Shown: positions 44,116 through 51,737 of the stretch, piece after piece
Numbering within the stretch: position 1 is the stretch's first letter
Layout: each line of letters starts with the position of its first letter
Assembly: GCF_031085175.1 (NCBI RefSeq)
Contig: NZ_JAVHUY010000028.1
Span: 1-64,000, forward strand
Length of the DNA: 64,000 bases
Reading direction: 5' to 3'
DNA from: Phytohabitans maris
GTDB lineage: Bacteria > Actinomycetota > Actinomycetes > Mycobacteriales > Micromonosporaceae
Made by a program: the position numbers and the translations under genes
The notes under the pieces: model-generated
The model's database searches: none
What the model was told of the DNA's origin: nothing
What the model saw: only the letters and a program-made list of their open reading frames with translations

Positions 44116-44850
44116 TTATGAGAGATCGGTCTTGCCGCCCTGCGCCGGCACCGCCATGGTGGCCTCTTCGAGCGCCGCCCGCGGCTGCTCCTCCTCCGCC
44201 TCGTCGAACTCCTCGAACCCGTCGATCGCGTTGGGGTCGACCCGTGGCTCGTCCACCCAGAGCGAGCGGAGCTGGTGCTGCATGAACGAGGTGAGCCGGG
44301 CCCGGTAGTCGTGGTCGAAGTGCTCCAGCGCCTCGATCTGCCGCTGCAGCGACTCGCGCTTGTTGGCGAGGCTCCCGACCACGTCCTCGTACCGCTGGTG
44401 GGCCTGGTGCTTGAGCTCGTCGGCGTTGGCCTGCGCGGCCTTGACCAGCTCGTCGGCGCGGGCCCGGGCGTCGTTGAGGATGTCTTCGGCGCTGCGCTGC
44501 GCGGCGTCGGAGTGGGCCTGCGCCGCCTCGGTGATCTGGGCGGCCGAGCTGTGCGCGTCGGCGAGCGCCTTCTCGGCGTCCTTCTGCAACACCTGGGCGT
44601 GCGACTGGGCGTCGCGCATCACCTGCTCGGCCTGGGCACGGGCCTCGGCGATGATCCGGTCCGACTCCCGCCGGGCGCTGGCGATGTGCTCCTCGCCCGT
44701 GCGCTGGGCGAGCGTGAGCACCTGAAGGGCGTGGTGCTGGGCGTTGGCATCGTTGGGGGACACGTCCATCGGCTCCAGGGTGTCGTTGACGAAGGGCGTA
44801 GGCCCGCCGAGTAGTCCTTTCACACGACCTCTCATCCCACTGTCAGTCAC
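44116..44850 (-). CDS. Coiled-coil DivIVA/FilP-like protein
   Basis: 244 aa. Residues about 40-190 are a long, highly charged Ala/Gln/Glu-rich coiled coil (HIASARRESDRIIAEARAQA and similar), resembling actinobacterial DivIVA-domain, FilP or F-type ATPase b-subunit-like proteins that form filaments at cell poles. The C-terminus is acidic (FEEFDEAEEEQPRAALEEAT). Likely a cytoskeletal or polar-growth protein; a precise family assignment needs profile searches. Confidence 0.72.
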   Translation of the reverse strand: MTDSGMRGRVKGLLGGPTPFVNDTLEPMDVSPNDANAQHHALQVLTLAQRTGEEHIASARRESDRIIAEARAQAEQVMRDAQSHAQVLQKDAEKALADAHSSAAQITEAAQAHSDAAQRSAEDILNDARARADELVKAAQANADELKHQAHQRYEDVVGSLANKRESLQRQIEALEHFDHDYRARLTSFMQHQLRSLWVDEPRVDPNAIDGFEEFDEAEEEQPRAALEEATMAVPAQGGKTDLS

Positions 44851-45018
44851 TGGAAGACCTCCCTGGATCCCAGCCGTGAGAGCGGCAGACTACCAAGCTC
44901 GGCGGCCGGCTGGGAGGGGGAACGCGCACTGTAGCCGGGGCAGCACGGCCCGTTCGGGCTACTGTCCACTATGGCCAAAATGCCCCTTGCGCGCCGGCCG
45001 CCACGCCTCACGCTGCGT

Positions 45019-45350
45019 TCAGTGCCAGCGCTCGCGGCGCGGCGCGGCCAACGCGGCCAGTGCCGCCCGCCCCTCGTCGGCGGCCTCCGGGTCGTAGAGG
45101 TCCGGCTGGACGGTCTCCACCACCAGGGGTACGCCCGAGCACCTGCGAGCCCAGCACGGCGGCTGCGACCGTGAAGGCGCCACCCGCCGTGCCGGGCACC
45201 GGCGCCCACGAGAACTGGCCGAACACCAGCGTCACCGCCGTGATCAGGCCGGCGCCGCCACCGAGGCGATGGCCAGGCCGACGCCGAGCTCGCCGCGAAG
45301 GCCCGGGCCGCCGGTCTCGGCGATCACGAGCTCGACGGAGTCCGGTCCGG
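45019..45350 (-). pseudogene. Frameshifted gene remnant
   Basis: Three pieces with strong coding bias lie in different frames on the minus strand: SVELVIAETGGPGLRGELGV (to about 45255), LITAVTLVFGQFSWAPVPGT (about 45250-45150) and PLVVETVQPDLYDPEAADEG (to the stop at 45019). Joined with two frameshifts they read as one smooth protein with a likely membrane segment. I do not recognise the family. The gap 44851-45466 holds nothing else convincing, apart from TAGGGT six bases before the next gene. Confidence 0.6.
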
Positions 45351-45466
45351 TACGCGGCGGAAGGCCGGCACGGTCCATGCCACCCCGTTCAAGGGCGCCG
45401 CGGTACCACTGTGGACGGTGTCGCGAGTCGGGCACGCCCGGCACACCGGTCGGCTAGGGTGGGGGC

Positions 45467-45976
45467 GTGGACGCGAGAGAGGTACTCGCCGAGGCGTTCG
45501 ACCGCCTCCCCGACCTGGTCCGATCCGCCGTCGAGGGGCTGACCCCGGAGGAGCTGCACTGGGTGCCCGCACCGGGGGCCAACTCGGTGGGTTGGCTGGT
45601 CTGGCACCTCACCCGGATCCAGGACGACCACGTCGCCGAGCTCGTCGGCGAGGAGCAGGTGTGGGTCCGCGACGGGTGGGCGAGCCGCTTCGGGCTCGAC
45701 CCGGCGTCCGGCGACACCGGGTACGGGCACAGCCCGGCCCAGGTCGACCGGGTCCGGCCGGAGAGCGGCGAGGCGCTGATCGGGTACTTCGACGCGGTCG
45801 CCGCCCGCACCGCCGACTTCCTGCGCGGGCTGAGCGCCAAAGACCTCGACCGGGTCGTCGACGAGCGGTGGGACCCGCCGGTGACGCTCGGCGTGCGGCT
45901 GGTCAGCGTGCTCAACGACGACGACCAGCACGTCGGGCAGGCCGCCTACGTGCGCGGCCTGATCAACGCCCGCTAG
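45467..45976 (+). CDS. DinB/DUF664 superfamily protein
   Basis: 169 aa, GTG start with TAGGGT six bases upstream (leaderless candidate). It has WHLTRIQDDH near residue 46 and DDDQHVGQAAYVRG at the C-terminus, the His pair that binds a metal in DinB-fold thiol transferases. In actinobacteria DUF664 members are candidates for mycothiol-dependent detoxification. Its 3' end overlaps the HxlR gene by 14 bases on the opposite strand. Confidence 0.88.
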   Translation: MDAREVLAEAFDRLPDLVRSAVEGLTPEELHWVPAPGANSVGWLVWHLTRIQDDHVAELVGEEQVWVRDGWASRFGLDPASGDTGYGHSPAQVDRVRPESGEALIGYFDAVAARTADFLRGLSAKDLDRVVDERWDPPVTLGVRLVSVLNDDDQHVGQAAYVRGLINAR

Positions 45977-46331
45977 CCCCGGAAGCGTCCCGGGCCGCCC
46001 GCACCGCCGGCAGGTGCGCCTCGCTCCACGCGCAGCAGGCCGCCATCGGCTCCAGCAGCGAGCGGCCGAGCGGGGTGAGCGCGTACTCGACCCGGAGCGG
46101 GATCTCGTCGTACGCGGTGCGGGTGACCAGGCCGTCGCGGCGCATCGCGCGCAGCGACTCGCTGAGGACCTTGGGCGTCACCCCGCGCAGCGGCACCTGA
46201 AGCTCGGAGAAGCGGCGCGGCCCGCCGCGCAGGCACGCGATGATCTTCGCGGTCCACTTGTCACCGATCTGGATCAGCGGGGCGGTCGTGGTGCAGCCGG
46301 TGAACATGTCCGCGTCGAGTGGCTCCCTCAT
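45963..46331 (-). CDS. HxlR-family transcriptional regulator
   Basis: 122 aa from ATG 46331 (a GTG three codons earlier is possible). The winged helix GDKWTAKIIACLRGGPRRFS leads to ELQVPLRGVTPKVLSESLRA and TPLGRSLLEPM, the HxlR signature. Cys residues at about 13 and near the C-terminus could sense oxidants or electrophiles. It is divergent from an NAD(P)-binding oxidoreductase, a common regulator-target pair. Confidence 0.9.
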   Translation of the reverse strand: MREPLDADMFTGCTTTAPLIQIGDKWTAKIIACLRGGPRRFSELQVPLRGVTPKVLSESLRAMRRDGLVTRTAYDEIPLRVEYALTPLGRSLLEPMAACCAWSEAHLPAVRAARDASGASGR

Positions 46332-46440
46332 CCCGCCCACCGTACGTAACTATCGTTGCGGTAACCACGGTCTCGCCCGCTACCGTCCGCGGCGAAGGCC
46401 GGCCAGCAGGCGCCGGCCCCCGGGGATGGGAGCGCGGTCC

Positions 46441-47067
46441 ATGAGCAAGGTCATCGTCTTCGGCGCGGGTGGGCGGGCCGGCCGGCGGGTCGCCGCCGAG
46501 GCGGCCGCGCGGGGGCACGAGGTCACCGCGGTCGTGCGGGACCCCGGCCGGTACCCCGACCTCGCCGCGGTCGCCGGCGACGTCACGTCGGCGGACGACG
46601 TGGCCACCCTCGCCGCCGGCCACGACGCGGCCGTGCACGCGGCGGCCCGGCTGGACGTACCGGCGGCGGACTTCTTCCCGGCCGCCGCGCGGGCGCTGGT
46701 CGGCGGACTGGCGCGGGCCGGCGTCGGCCGCCTGGTCGTGATCGGCATCGGCAGCACCCTGGAGACCGCGCCCGGCGTGGCGGTGCACGACGCGCCCGAC
46801 TACCCCGCCGAATACCGGCCGTTCTCGCTCGGCCACGCCGCCCAGGTCGAGGTGCTCCGCGCCGCCGGGCCGGCGCTGGACTGGGTGCTGCTCGTGCCGC
46901 CGCCCACCCCGCTGGACGCGGACGCCGCCCGCACCGGCCGCTACCGGACCGGCGGCACCGGCGTGCTGTCGATGGGCACGCTCTCCTACGCGGACCTCGC
47001 GGTCGCGCTGGTCGACGAGGTCGAGACACCGCGCCACCACCGGGCCGTGGTCGCCGTCGCGCCCTGA
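46441..47067 (+). CDS. NAD(P)H-binding oxidoreductase (NmrA/SDR-atypical)
   Basis: 208 aa. The Rossmann start KVIVFGAGGRAGRRVAAEAA (residues 3-22) is followed by AVVRDPGRYP, typical of atypical SDR/NAD(P)H-binding proteins. No Tyr-Lys pair of classical SDRs is seen. Possibly a quinone or electrophile reductase, or a redox sensor. Divergent from HxlR (109 bases), its likely regulator. Confidence 0.88.
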   Translation: MSKVIVFGAGGRAGRRVAAEAAARGHEVTAVVRDPGRYPDLAAVAGDVTSADDVATLAAGHDAAVHAAARLDVPAADFFPAAARALVGGLARAGVGRLVVIGIGSTLETAPGVAVHDAPDYPAEYRPFSLGHAAQVEVLRAAGPALDWVLLVPPPTPLDADAARTGRYRTGGTGVLSMGTLSYADLAVALVDEVETPRHHRAVVAVAP

Positions 47068-47349
47068 AGGTCCATTCAAGACACGACGTCCGCGGTGGTC
47101 CGGACCCAATGCCACTCACCCAATTTGATCAGGGCCAGGCAACCGTGCACCATGCACGACCGGGACGCTCGCCTCCTCGATCGGGCGCTTGCGCACCGTA
47201 TGACCCCGACCTCGGGCCAACGATCACCGGCCTCGCCCGAGCCGACCACCTTTGCCATGATCGGCGCCGCGAGATCAGCCAAAGCCAGGGATCAAGGGGT
47301 GTACGGACCTCGAACCGGAGCTCACGGCTCAACAGCGGACCGTCCCAGC

Positions 47350-47399
47350 AGATCGTGGTACGAATCCGCCCGCCCGAGGGCGGATTCGTACCACGATCT
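47350..47399. repeat. Long hairpin, family C, copy 1
   Basis: Arms 47350-47371 (AGATCGTGGTACGAATCCGC then CC) and 47378-47399 are perfectly complementary, 22 of 22 bases, with loop GCCCGA. Copy 2 is at 54321-54370. It is followed directly by an 11-base GC hairpin (47403-47413 with 47423-47433). It lies in the 615-base gene-free gap 47068-47682. Confidence 0.9.
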
Positions 47400-47402
47400 C
47401 AA

Positions 47403-47433
47403 CCGCCGCCCGGTGGGGCGGGCCGGGCGGCGG
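47403..47433. terminator. GC-rich hairpin
   Basis: CCGCCGCCCGG (47403-47413) pairs perfectly with CCGGGCGGCGG (47423-47433) across a nine-base loop. It may terminate transcription from the oxidoreductase gene side; no T-tract. Confidence 0.4.
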
Positions 47434-47495
47434 CCTGACACTCCCGGGCGTGCCCAGCTCACGACCTTGATCGAATTACGTGAGCGGCATTGTCT

Positions 47496-47600
47496 GGACC
47501 GTCGCGCGGGGCCCCCGCGCGGCGCCCGCGGTGGTCCGGACCGTCGCGCGGGGTGCTTTCCCGCGGGCTCGCCCTCCGTGGTCCGCGACCCGGCCGGCCG
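47496..47600 (+). repeat. Dispersed repeat, rearranged copy
   Basis: Two GGACCGTCGCGCGGGG blocks, one on each side of CGGTGGTCCGGACCG, followed by TGCTTTCCCGCGGGCTCGCC and CTCCGTGGTCCGCG, so the element appears partly duplicated here. A further fragment (GACGTCCGCGGTGGTCCGGA) lies at 47084-47103. The rest of 47068-47682 has no gene; GGTTATGTT near 47642 is the only AT-richer promoter candidate before the RraA-like gene. Confidence 0.65.
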
Positions 47601-47682
47601 CGGCGTGGGCGACGCCACTCTCTGCCGCGGGCCGGATCCTGGGTTATGTTCCGTCAGGTAACTCAAGATCTTGGAGGAGTGG

Positions 47683-48318
47683 ATGGCAGCGCCCGCCCCG
47701 CGCGACCCGGTCGCCCGCCTGGCCGACCTCGACGCGGCGACCGTCCACGAGGCCGCCGGCCGCACCGGCGACCTCGACCCGGGGATCCGGCCGATCCAGA
47801 GCGGCGCCACCGTCGCCGGCCGGGCGGTCACCGCGCACTGCCATCCCGGCGACAACCTGGCGATCCACCGCGCGCTGCTCGCCGCCGGCCCGGGCGACGT
47901 GCTCGTGGTCGCCGCCGGCGGGCACCTGGCCGGCTACTGGGGCGAGATCCTCGCGGTCGCGGCCCAGCACAAAGGCGTCGCCGGCCTGGTGGTCGACGGC
48001 GGCTGCCGGGACACCGCGGCCCTGCGCCGGATGGGCTTCCCGGTCTGGTCCGCCGGCGTCTGCGTGCACGGCACCGTGAAGAGGACCGCCCAGTCGGTCA
48101 ACGAGCCGGTGGTGGCCGGCGGCGTACTGGTCTCGCCCGGCGACTACGTGCTCGCCGACGACGACGGCGTCGTGGTCGTACCGGCCGCCCGGGTCGGTGC
48201 GGTCCTCGACGCCGCCGAGGCCCGGCGGGACAAGGAGGCGGCCGCCTTCGCCCGGCTGCGGGCCGGCGCGACGACGTTCGACGTGCTCGGCATCGAGGAC
48301 GTGGGCGCGGGTGGCTGA
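47683..48318 (+). CDS. RraA-family protein (HMG/CHA-aldolase type)
   Basis: 211 aa, ATG 47683 with GGAGGAG just upstream. The RraA fold is seen in ATVHEAAGRTGDLDPGIRPI, the PGDNLAIHRAL and GHLAGYWGEI loops and GVAGLVVDGGCRDTAALRRM; the GGCRD with Asp is the active-site region of 4-hydroxy-4-methyl-2-oxoglutarate aldolases and oxaloacetate decarboxylases. It begins a row with a two-subunit ThDP decarboxylase and an aldehyde dehydrogenase, so an aldolase or 2-oxo-acid decarboxylase role is more likely than RNase regulation. Confidence 0.85.
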   Translation: MAAPAPRDPVARLADLDAATVHEAAGRTGDLDPGIRPIQSGATVAGRAVTAHCHPGDNLAIHRALLAAGPGDVLVVAAGGHLAGYWGEILAVAAQHKGVAGLVVDGGCRDTAALRRMGFPVWSAGVCVHGTVKRTAQSVNEPVVAGGVLVSPGDYVLADDDGVVVVPAARVGAVLDAAEARRDKEAAAFARLRAGATTFDVLGIEDVGAGG

Positions 48319-48859
48319 CGAGGCGGAGCGGCTCGCCGCCATCCACACGGCGCGCAGCCGGGCGGTGATCGAGGGGATCGAGAGCATCGACCCCGACTTC
48401 GTCCTGCACCTGGCCAGCAGCACGCTCGGCGCCGTCCTCGCCCACTTCCTCGCCGGGCCGGGCGCCCGTGCGGGGCGGACGGTCTTCGCGATGCCGCGCG
48501 AGGAGGAGGGCGTCGCGGTCACCTGCGGGCTCGAGCTCGCCGGCCGCCGGCCGGTCATGGTTTTCCAGGACAACGGCGTGGGCAACCTGCTGACCGTGCT
48601 GCTCACCCTGCCCCAGGCGTACCACGTGCCGCTCTACGGCGTGGTCGCGCGCCGGGGCGGGCTGGGGGAGTACAACTCGATGATCCACACGGTCAGCGAG
48701 CGGGTGGAGGCGATCCTCGACGCGGCCGGCGTGCGCTGGTTCCAGCTCGACGCGCGTACCCCGGTGGAGGCGTGGGCGCCCGAGATCAAGCGGGCCTGGA
48801 CCTACTCGCGGACCACCCACCGGCCGGTGTTCACCCTCGTCAACCTCATGGGCGGCTGA
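48311..48859 (+). CDS. ThDP-dependent decarboxylase alpha subunit (sulfo/phosphonopyruvate type)
   Basis: 182 aa from GTG 48311, overlapping the RraA-like gene by eight bases. It corresponds to the N-terminal pyrimidine-binding half of a ThDP enzyme: MPREEEGVAVTCGLELAGRR carries the conserved Glu that activates the cofactor, and MVFQDNGVGNLLTVLLTL follows. Sulfopyruvate decarboxylase (ComDE) is the best-known split enzyme of this kind. It needs the following subunit to make an active site. Confidence 0.88.
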   Translation: MADEAERLAAIHTARSRAVIEGIESIDPDFVLHLASSTLGAVLAHFLAGPGARAGRTVFAMPREEEGVAVTCGLELAGRRPVMVFQDNGVGNLLTVLLTLPQAYHVPLYGVVARRGGLGEYNSMIHTVSERVEAILDAAGVRWFQLDARTPVEAWAPEIKRAWTYSRTTHRPVFTLVNLMGG

Positions 48860-48861
48860 TC

Positions 48862-49461
48862 GTGACCCTCACCCGCGCCGGCGTGTTGCGGCGGATCGAC
48901 GCGGCGTTCCCGGCGGACCCGGTGGTCCTCACGCTCGGCGGCACCGCCCGCGAGATGGTCGCCGTCGCCGGCCGCCGCCCCAACCACCTGGTCAACCTCG
49001 ACGCGATGGGCCAGACCGTCGGCGTGGCGCTCGGGCTGGCCCTGGGGCTGCGCGGGACGCGGGGCGGCCGGGTGGTCGCCGTCGAGGGGGACGGTTCGCT
49101 GCTGATGGGGCTGAGCGTGCTGAGCACGGCCGGCCACCTGAAACCGGACAACCTGGTCGTCCTGCTGCTCGACAACGGCGTGTACCTCGCCACCGGCGGC
49201 CAGCCCACCGCGGCCGCCGGCGCCGACCTCGTCGCGATGGCGCTGGCCTGCGGCTGGGCGGGTGCCCGCGAGGTGCGTACCGGCGAGGAGCTCACCGCCG
49301 CGCTCGACTGGGCACGGGAGGCGGCCGGCCCGCTGCTCGTGCGCGTCTTCGTGGGCACCGAGCAGATCCGGACCGACTACCTGCTGGCGGACCCGGCGAT
49401 CCTGGCCGAGGACTTCCGCCGCTGGCTGCGCGCCCCGACCGGGGGGCCCGCGGATGTGTGA
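48862..49461 (+). CDS. ThDP-dependent decarboxylase beta subunit
   Basis: 199 aa from GTG 48862, two bases after the alpha stop. It carries the diphosphate/Mg motif GDGSLLMGLSVLSTAG to LLLDNGVY (GDG to N), so it is the C-terminal, ThDP-binding half. The pair should decarboxylate a 2-oxo acid to an aldehyde. The following aldehyde dehydrogenase could oxidise that aldehyde to an acid. The substrate is not readable: sulfopyruvate, phosphonopyruvate or a carbon-only oxo acid are possible. Confidence 0.9.
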   Translation: MTLTRAGVLRRIDAAFPADPVVLTLGGTAREMVAVAGRRPNHLVNLDAMGQTVGVALGLALGLRGTRGGRVVAVEGDGSLLMGLSVLSTAGHLKPDNLVVLLLDNGVYLATGGQPTAAAGADLVAMALACGWAGAREVRTGEELTAALDWAREAAGPLLVRVFVGTEQIRTDYLLADPAILAEDFRRWLRAPTGGPADV

Positions 49462-49510
49462 TGTGTTCAGTATCTGTTAACAGTCGGCCTTTTACGGCAG
49501 ACTCGACCTC

Positions 49511-49591
49511 ATGAGCGACGCGGTCCCCGCCGGGCGGACCAGCGCGAACGTCGAGTGGACACCGTCCACAGTGGAGGGAGGCGTGCGATGA
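49511..49591 (+). CDS. 26-aa leader frame coupled to the aldehyde dehydrogenase
   Basis: ATG 49511 to TGA 49589-49591, which overlaps the dehydrogenase ATG (ATGA). It encodes MSDAVPAGRTSANVEWTPST and six more residues. The dehydrogenase ribosome site (GGAGGGAGG) and a TCCACAGTGGA motif lie inside it. It may couple translation or be fortuitous. TTAACA and CTTTTA in 49462-49510 are the only AT-rich promoter candidates. Confidence 0.45.
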   Translation: MSDAVPAGRTSANVEWTPSTVEGGVR

Positions 49592-51048
49592 GCGTCGACG
49601 AGAAGGAACTCGTCGCTTCCGTACCCGATGGGCTTTTCATCGGGGGTGAATGGCGGGAGGCCTCGGGCGGCGAGTGGGTCGACGTGGTCGACCCCGCGAC
49701 CACGCGGCCCCTCGCCCGGGTGGCCGACGCCACCGCGGACGACGCGGTGGCCGCGCTGGACGCCGCCGCCGGGGCCCAGGCCTCGTGGGCCGCCACGCCG
49801 CCGCGGCAGCGCGGCGAGATCCTGCGCCGCTGCTTCGAGCTGATGAACGAACGGGTGGACGAGCTCGCCCTCCTCGTCACCCTGGAGATGGGCAAGCCGA
49901 TCGCGGAGGCCGCGGCCGAGGTGAAGTACGCGGCGGAGTTCTTCCGGTGGTTCGCCGAGGAGGCGGTGCGGGTCAGTGGCCGCTGGTCCGACGAGCCGAA
50001 CGGCGCCGGCCGCCTGCTCACCATGAAGCAGCCGGTCGGCCCCTGCCTGCTGATCACCCCGTGGAACTTCCCCCTCGCCATGGGCGCCCGCAAGATCGGC
50101 CCGGCCATCGCGGCCGGCTGCACGATGGTGGTCAAACCCGCCCAGCTCACCCCGCTCTCCAACAACCTGATGGTCAGCCTGCTGGCCGAGGCCGGCCTCC
50201 CCGCCGGCGTGGTCAACGTGATCACCTCCTCCTCGGCCAGCCGGGTGGTCAAGCCGATCATCGGGGACCGACGGCTGCGCAAGCTGTCGTTCACCGGCTC
50301 GACCGAGGTGGGCAAGGCGCTGGTCGAGCAGTCCGCCGGCAACCTGCTGCGGCTCTCGATGGAGCTGGGCGGCAACGCGCCGTTCCTGGTCTTCGCGGAC
50401 GCCGACCTGGAGCTCGCCGTCGAGCAGGCAGTCATCGCCAAGATGCGCAACATGGGCGAGTCCTGCGTGGCGGCCAACCGGTTCTACGCGCACGAGTCGG
50501 TCGCCGAGGAGTTCGCCCAGCGGCTCGCGGCCGCGCTCGCCGCCATGCCGCTCGGCCGCGGCACCGAGGCCGGCGTCAAGGTCGGCCCGCTGATCGACGA
50601 GAAGCAGCGCGGCAAGGTGGCCGAGCTCGTCGACGAGGCCGTGGGGCGCGGCGCCGACGTGCTCACCGGCGGCGGCGCGCCGGAGCGGGACGGCTACTTC
50701 TTCACGCCGACCGTCCTCACCGGGGTCTCCACCGACGCGGCGATGCACCGCGAGGAGATCTTCGGGCCGGTCGCGCCGGTCTACCCGTTCCGCACCGACG
50801 AGGAGGCGCTGCGGCTGGCCAACGACACCGAGTACGGCCTCGTCGCCTACGCCTTCGCCCGCGACCTCAACCGCTGCCTGCGCGTCGTCGAAGGGCTGGA
50901 GAGCGGCATGGTCGGTCTCAACAAGGGGCTGGTCTCCAACCCGGCCGCGCCGTTCGGCGGCGTGAAGTGGTCCGGCATGGGCCGCGAGGGCGGGCCGGAG
51001 GGCATCGAGGAGTACCTGAACACCAAGTACGCCGGCATCGCGACCTGA
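49588..51048 (+). CDS. NAD(P)-dependent (succinate-)semialdehyde dehydrogenase
   Basis: 486 aa. It has the catalytic Cys293 in MGESCVAANRF, general base Glu259 in MELGGNAPF, and the cofactor loops TPWNFPLAMGARK and SFTGSTEVGK. FEPVAPVYPF-type and C-terminal GREGGPEGIEEYL segments match the GabD subfamily. It oxidises an aldehyde to the acid in the cytosol. It lies 126 bases after the ThDP decarboxylase subunits, in the same direction, with a short leader frame. Together they suggest oxo acid to aldehyde to acid. Confidence 0.93.
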   Translation: MSVDEKELVASVPDGLFIGGEWREASGGEWVDVVDPATTRPLARVADATADDAVAALDAAAGAQASWAATPPRQRGEILRRCFELMNERVDELALLVTLEMGKPIAEAAAEVKYAAEFFRWFAEEAVRVSGRWSDEPNGAGRLLTMKQPVGPCLLITPWNFPLAMGARKIGPAIAAGCTMVVKPAQLTPLSNNLMVSLLAEAGLPAGVVNVITSSSASRVVKPIIGDRRLRKLSFTGSTEVGKALVEQSAGNLLRLSMELGGNAPFLVFADADLELAVEQAVIAKMRNMGESCVAANRFYAHESVAEEFAQRLAAALAAMPLGRGTEAGVKVGPLIDEKQRGKVAELVDEAVGRGADVLTGGGAPERDGYFFTPTVLTGVSTDAAMHREEIFGPVAPVYPFRTDEEALRLANDTEYGLVAYAFARDLNRCLRVVEGLESGMVGLNKGLVSNPAAPFGGVKWSGMGREGGPEGIEEYLNTKYAGIAT

Positions 51049-51299
51049 CCCGCGGGCAGGACGCCGTCGGGGCGACCCGAGGTCCCTCGGCTGGCCGGTC
51101 CACGCACCGGCCATGCCGTGGGGCCCCGGCCACCGGGCGGGCCGCGCCGGCTCGGCGGTGTCGAGCGGATCCAACCCGGAAAGAGACTTCGAGCCACCGC
51201 GATGTCCGCGGTCTCACCCCGGCCCCTGCCGGGAGCGCCCAGCGCAGATGCGGACACCTCGTGCGACGCCACCACCGGCCTGGCACCGACCGTTGGTGA

Positions 51300-51737
51300 A
51301 TGAACAACTACCCGGTACCCGGGCACACGGGGGACCACCGGCTCACGCTCGACCTCGTGACCGACGTGCGCGCGGTGCTGGTCAAGCACGGCTATCCCGA
51401 GCTGACCTACGACGACCTCAACCTGCTCCGCGCCATGCTGGCCCGCTACATCTACGCGCCCTACAACGGCCCCGCCGCGCGAGCCGCCACCCCCGGGCGC
51501 GAGGCCGACCCGAGGCAGCCGGCCGAAGCGCAGGCCGCCGCCGGCGCGTGGACCGGCGGCGGCGTACGCGAGGAGTCGTCAGGCGAGCGTGCAGGCGGTG
51601 CCGTTGAGGGTGAACGAGGTGGGGCGTCCGGTGTTGCCCGTGTGGGTGGCCTGGAAGCCGATACCCGTCGACGCGTTCGGCGCCAGCGTGCCGTTGTACG
51701 AGGCGTTGCGGGCGGTCACCGCCCCACTGTTCGGTGA
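51300..51737 (+). CDS. Conserved-looking small protein with non-coding-like tail
   Basis: 145 codons. Residues 1-60 (TGDHRLTLDLVTDVRAVLVK, DLNLLRAMLARYIYAPYNGP) look like a real, conserved helical protein. After about residue 93 the frame runs 159 bases through the opposite-strand esterase gene and loses codon bias, so the natural stop was probably lost or the C-terminus is not conserved. Family unknown. The 251 bases upstream (51049-51299) contain a fragment of the dispersed repeat (CCGCGATGTCCGCGGTCTCA near 51200). Confidence 0.55.
   Translation: MNNYPVPGHTGDHRLTLDLVTDVRAVLVKHGYPELTYDDLNLLRAMLARYIYAPYNGPAARAATPGREADPRQPAEAQAAAGAWTGGGVREESSGERAGGAVEGERGGASGVARVGGLEADTRRRVRRQRAVVRGVAGGHRPTVR

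Noticed and set aside
47683-48318. RraA-like protein considered as a regulator of RNase E
   Set aside because: The operon with a ThDP decarboxylase and dehydrogenase and the GGCRD active-site region favour an enzyme.
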